Positions 62,226 through 64,000 of a stretch of DNA of 64,000 nucleotides are shown piece after piece. A program made the position numbers and the translations under genes. The stretch's first letter is position 1. Each line of letters starts with the position of its first letter. The notes beneath the pieces are model-generated. The model did not search any database, was not told the DNA's origin, and saw only the letters and a program-made list of their open reading frames with translations. Location of the stretch: assembly GCF_024756235.1 (NCBI RefSeq), contig NZ_JANUGY010000005.1:1-64000 (forward strand), read 5' to 3'. Origin of the DNA: Massilia kyonggiensis. GTDB taxonomy: Bacteria; Pseudomonadota; Gammaproteobacteria; Burkholderiales; Burkholderiaceae_D.

Positions 62226-64000
62226 ATGCCCACTATTAAAGAGATTCTTCAGACTATGGATTACGGCCCCGCACCCGAGAGCACCAAGGAAGCGCAAGCG
62301 TGGCTGGAGTCGCATGGCCGCCGTTTCGGCCTGTTCGTAGACGGCGCCTGGACGGATGCCGACGAGACGTTCGGCTCGTTCAATCCGGCCGACGGCAGCG
62401 AACTGGCGCAGGTGACGCAAGCCTCGCAGGCAGATGTCGACCGCGCCGTGGACGCCGCACGCCGCGCGCAGCCGGGCTGGGTCGCCCTTGGTGGCCACGG
62501 CCGCGCGAAAGTGCTGTATTCGCTGGCACGCCTGCTGCAGAAGCATGCGCGCCTGTTCGCCGTGCTCGAGACGCTGGACAACGGCAAGACGATCCGCGAA
62601 ACGCGCGACGCCGACCTGCCGCTGGCCGCCCGTCACTTCTATCACCACGCCGGCTGGGCCCAGCTGCAGTCGGAAGAATTCGCGGACTACCGCGCCGTCG
62701 GCGTCGTCGGCCAGATCGTGCCGTGGAACTTCCCCCTCTTGATGCTGGCGTGGAAGGTCGCGCCGGCGCTCGCCGCCGGCAACACCATCGTGTTCAAGCC
62801 GGCCGAGTACACGTCGCTGACCGCCTTGCTGTTTGCCGAGATCTGCCAGCAGGCCGGCGTGCCGGCAGGCGTCGTCAACATCGTCACGGGCGACGGCCGC
62901 GTGGGCGAGGCGATCGTCAATCACCCAGGCATCGACAAGCTGGCATTTACCGGCTCGACGGAAGTGGGCCGCATCATCCGCAAGGCCACGGCCGGCACGG
63001 GCAAGAAACTGTCGCTGGAACTGGGCGGCAAGTCGCCGTTCATCGTGTTCGACGACGCCGACCTGGATGCGGCCGTCGAAGGCCTCGTCGACTCGATCTG
63101 GTTCAACCAGGGCCAGGTCTGCTGCGCCGGTTCGCGCCTGCTCGTGCAGGAAAGCGTGTACCCGCGCTTCATCGAGAAGGTCAAGGCGCGCATGCAGAAC
63201 CTGCGCGTCGGCTCGCCGCTCGACAAATCGAACGACATCGGCGCGCTCGTCGATCCGGTGCAGCAGCAGCGCATCCACGGCCTCGTGGAAGCCGCGCGCG
63301 CCGAAGGCTGCGAGATCTGGCAGCCTGCCGGTGAAACGCCGGTCGCCGGCTCGTGGTATCTGCCCACCCTGATCACGGGCGCGTCGACGTCGGCGACCGT
63401 GGCGCAGACCGAGATCTTCGGCCCCGTGCTCGTCGCCTCGAGCTTCCGCACGCCGGGCGAAGCCGTCCAGCTCGCGAACAACACCGTGTACGGCCTCGCG
63501 GCCTGCGTGTGGAGCGAATCGATCAGCCTCGCGCTGGATGTCGCCCCGCAGATCAAGGCCGGCGTCGTGTGGATCAACACGGCGAACCAGTTCGACGCCG
63601 CCTGCGGCTTCGGCGGCTACAAGGAATCGGGCTTCGGCCGCGAGGGCGGCAAGGAGGGCATGGTCGAGTACCTGGTGCCGTTGGCGGAAGATGCGCGTCC
63701 GGCCGCACCGGTCGTGGCAGAGAAGGGCAAAGTGAAGCTCGCAGGCGGCGACAGTCCGTTCGCCGTCGACCGCACTGCAAAACTGTACATCGGCGGCAAG
63801 CAGGCGCGCCCGGACGGCGCGTACAGCCGCGCGATCCATGGCACCACTGGCGAATTCCTGGCCGACGTGGGCGAGGGCAACCGCAAGGACATCCGCAACG
63901 CCGTCGAGGCGGCGCACAAGGCGTCCGGCTGGGCGAAGGCGACCGCGCACAACCGCGCGCAGGTGCTGTACTACATCGCCGAGAACCTGGCGATCCGCGC
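62226..64000 (+). CDS. Tandem aldehyde dehydrogenase, cut off by the window edge
   Basis: The open frame runs from ATG 62226 past the end of the window, so the C-terminus is missing (591 codons seen). Residues about 35-485 form a full ALDH domain: PWNFPLLMLAWKVAPALAAG, FTGSTEVGR, LELGGKSP and the catalytic cysteine pair at 299-300 (GQVCCAGSR). After a linker a second ALDH N-terminal part begins (LYIGGKQARPDGAYSRAIHG, then DIRNAVEAAHKASGW). The start is 11 bp after deoC. The position suggests oxidation of acetaldehyde from DeoC, or of a deoxyribose-derived aldehyde. The family call is firm and the substrate inferred. Confidence 0.88.
   Translation, partial: MPTIKEILQTMDYGPAPESTKEAQAWLESHGRRFGLFVDGAWTDADETFGSFNPADGSELAQVTQASQADVDRAVDAARRAQPGWVALGGHGRAKVLYSLARLLQKHARLFAVLETLDNGKTIRETRDADLPLAARHFYHHAGWAQLQSEEFADYRAVGVVGQIVPWNFPLLMLAWKVAPALAAGNTIVFKPAEYTSLTALLFAEICQQAGVPAGVVNIVTGDGRVGEAIVNHPGIDKLAFTGSTEVGRIIRKATAGTGKKLSLELGGKSPFIVFDDADLDAAVEGLVDSIWFNQGQVCCAGSRLLVQESVYPRFIEKVKARMQNLRVGSPLDKSNDIGALVDPVQQQRIHGLVEAARAEGCEIWQPAGETPVAGSWYLPTLITGASTSATVAQTEIFGPVLVASSFRTPGEAVQLANNTVYGLAACVWSESISLALDVAPQIKAGVVWINTANQFDAACGFGGYKESGFGREGGKEGMVEYLVPLAEDARPAAPVVAEKGKVKLAGGDSPFAVDRTAKLYIGGKQARPDGAYSRAIHGTTGEFLADVGEGNRKDIRNAVEAAHKASGWAKATAHNRAQVLYYIAENLAIR

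Overview
The window is high-GC, densely coded bacterial DNA. Protein families and gene order (argJ, DUF815 ATPase, mutT, yacG, zapD, coaE, pilD; pilB and pilC; an Oar-type TonB receptor) fit a betaproteobacterium of the Oxalobacteraceae, close to Massilia/Telluria. This is inference from family resemblance, since there is no rRNA in the window. I saw no tRNA, rRNA, insertion sequence, prophage or CRISPR array. The last gene runs off the right edge.

Layout. 1-7.8 kb: a MerR/TipAS-like regulator, an AI-2E-type permease, then argJ, a DUF815 ATPase and mutT on the plus strand, facing the minus-strand housekeeping run pilD-coaE-zapD-yacG-yidD. 7.9-14.7 kb: an accessory block (GGDEF/EAL protein, small secreted protein, DMT exporter, AraC regulator, an SGNH hydrolase broken by an in-frame TGA, a LysR regulator and a zinc ribbon). 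It lies between pilD and its usual partners pilB/pilC (15.0-18.0 kb). 18.2-24.6 kb: a CorC-like membrane protein, an unknown 223-aa protein, a porin / periplasmic-binding-like / chemoreceptor cluster and a ClpP-like protein.

24.8-46 kb and 57-64 kb are dominated by nucleic acid and nucleoside breakdown. xdhABC and guaD are followed by an exported adenosine deaminase, a large TonB-dependent receptor, a lipoprotein 5'-nucleotidase, an S1/P1 nuclease, a MipA/OmpV outer membrane protein and a BMP-type nucleoside ABC importer. Further right come psuK-psuG and punA-deoB-deoC plus a tandem aldehyde dehydrogenase. Together they could cut nucleic acid outside the cytoplasm, remove phosphate, import nucleosides, split them, and feed deoxyribose to central metabolism and purines to xanthine/urate.

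The most interesting observation is a 57-58 bp element upstream of three of these units (TonB receptor, BMP binding protein, punA). Its blocks GTATTTGyC and ATGCATA keep nearly constant spacing in all three, which suggests one nucleoside regulon. psuK has its own pair of AAAC-N4-GTTT operators.

46-57 kb holds unrelated accessory genes: a GH54 arabinofuranosidase with a lamin-tail domain split by beta repeats, a DUF2231 protein, an orphan PAAR with a partner gene, a YCII protein, an NHL lipoprotein, and a 5-oxoproline module (DUF969/DUF979 plus pyroglutamyl peptidase). Many convergent genes end within a few bases of each other or overlap.
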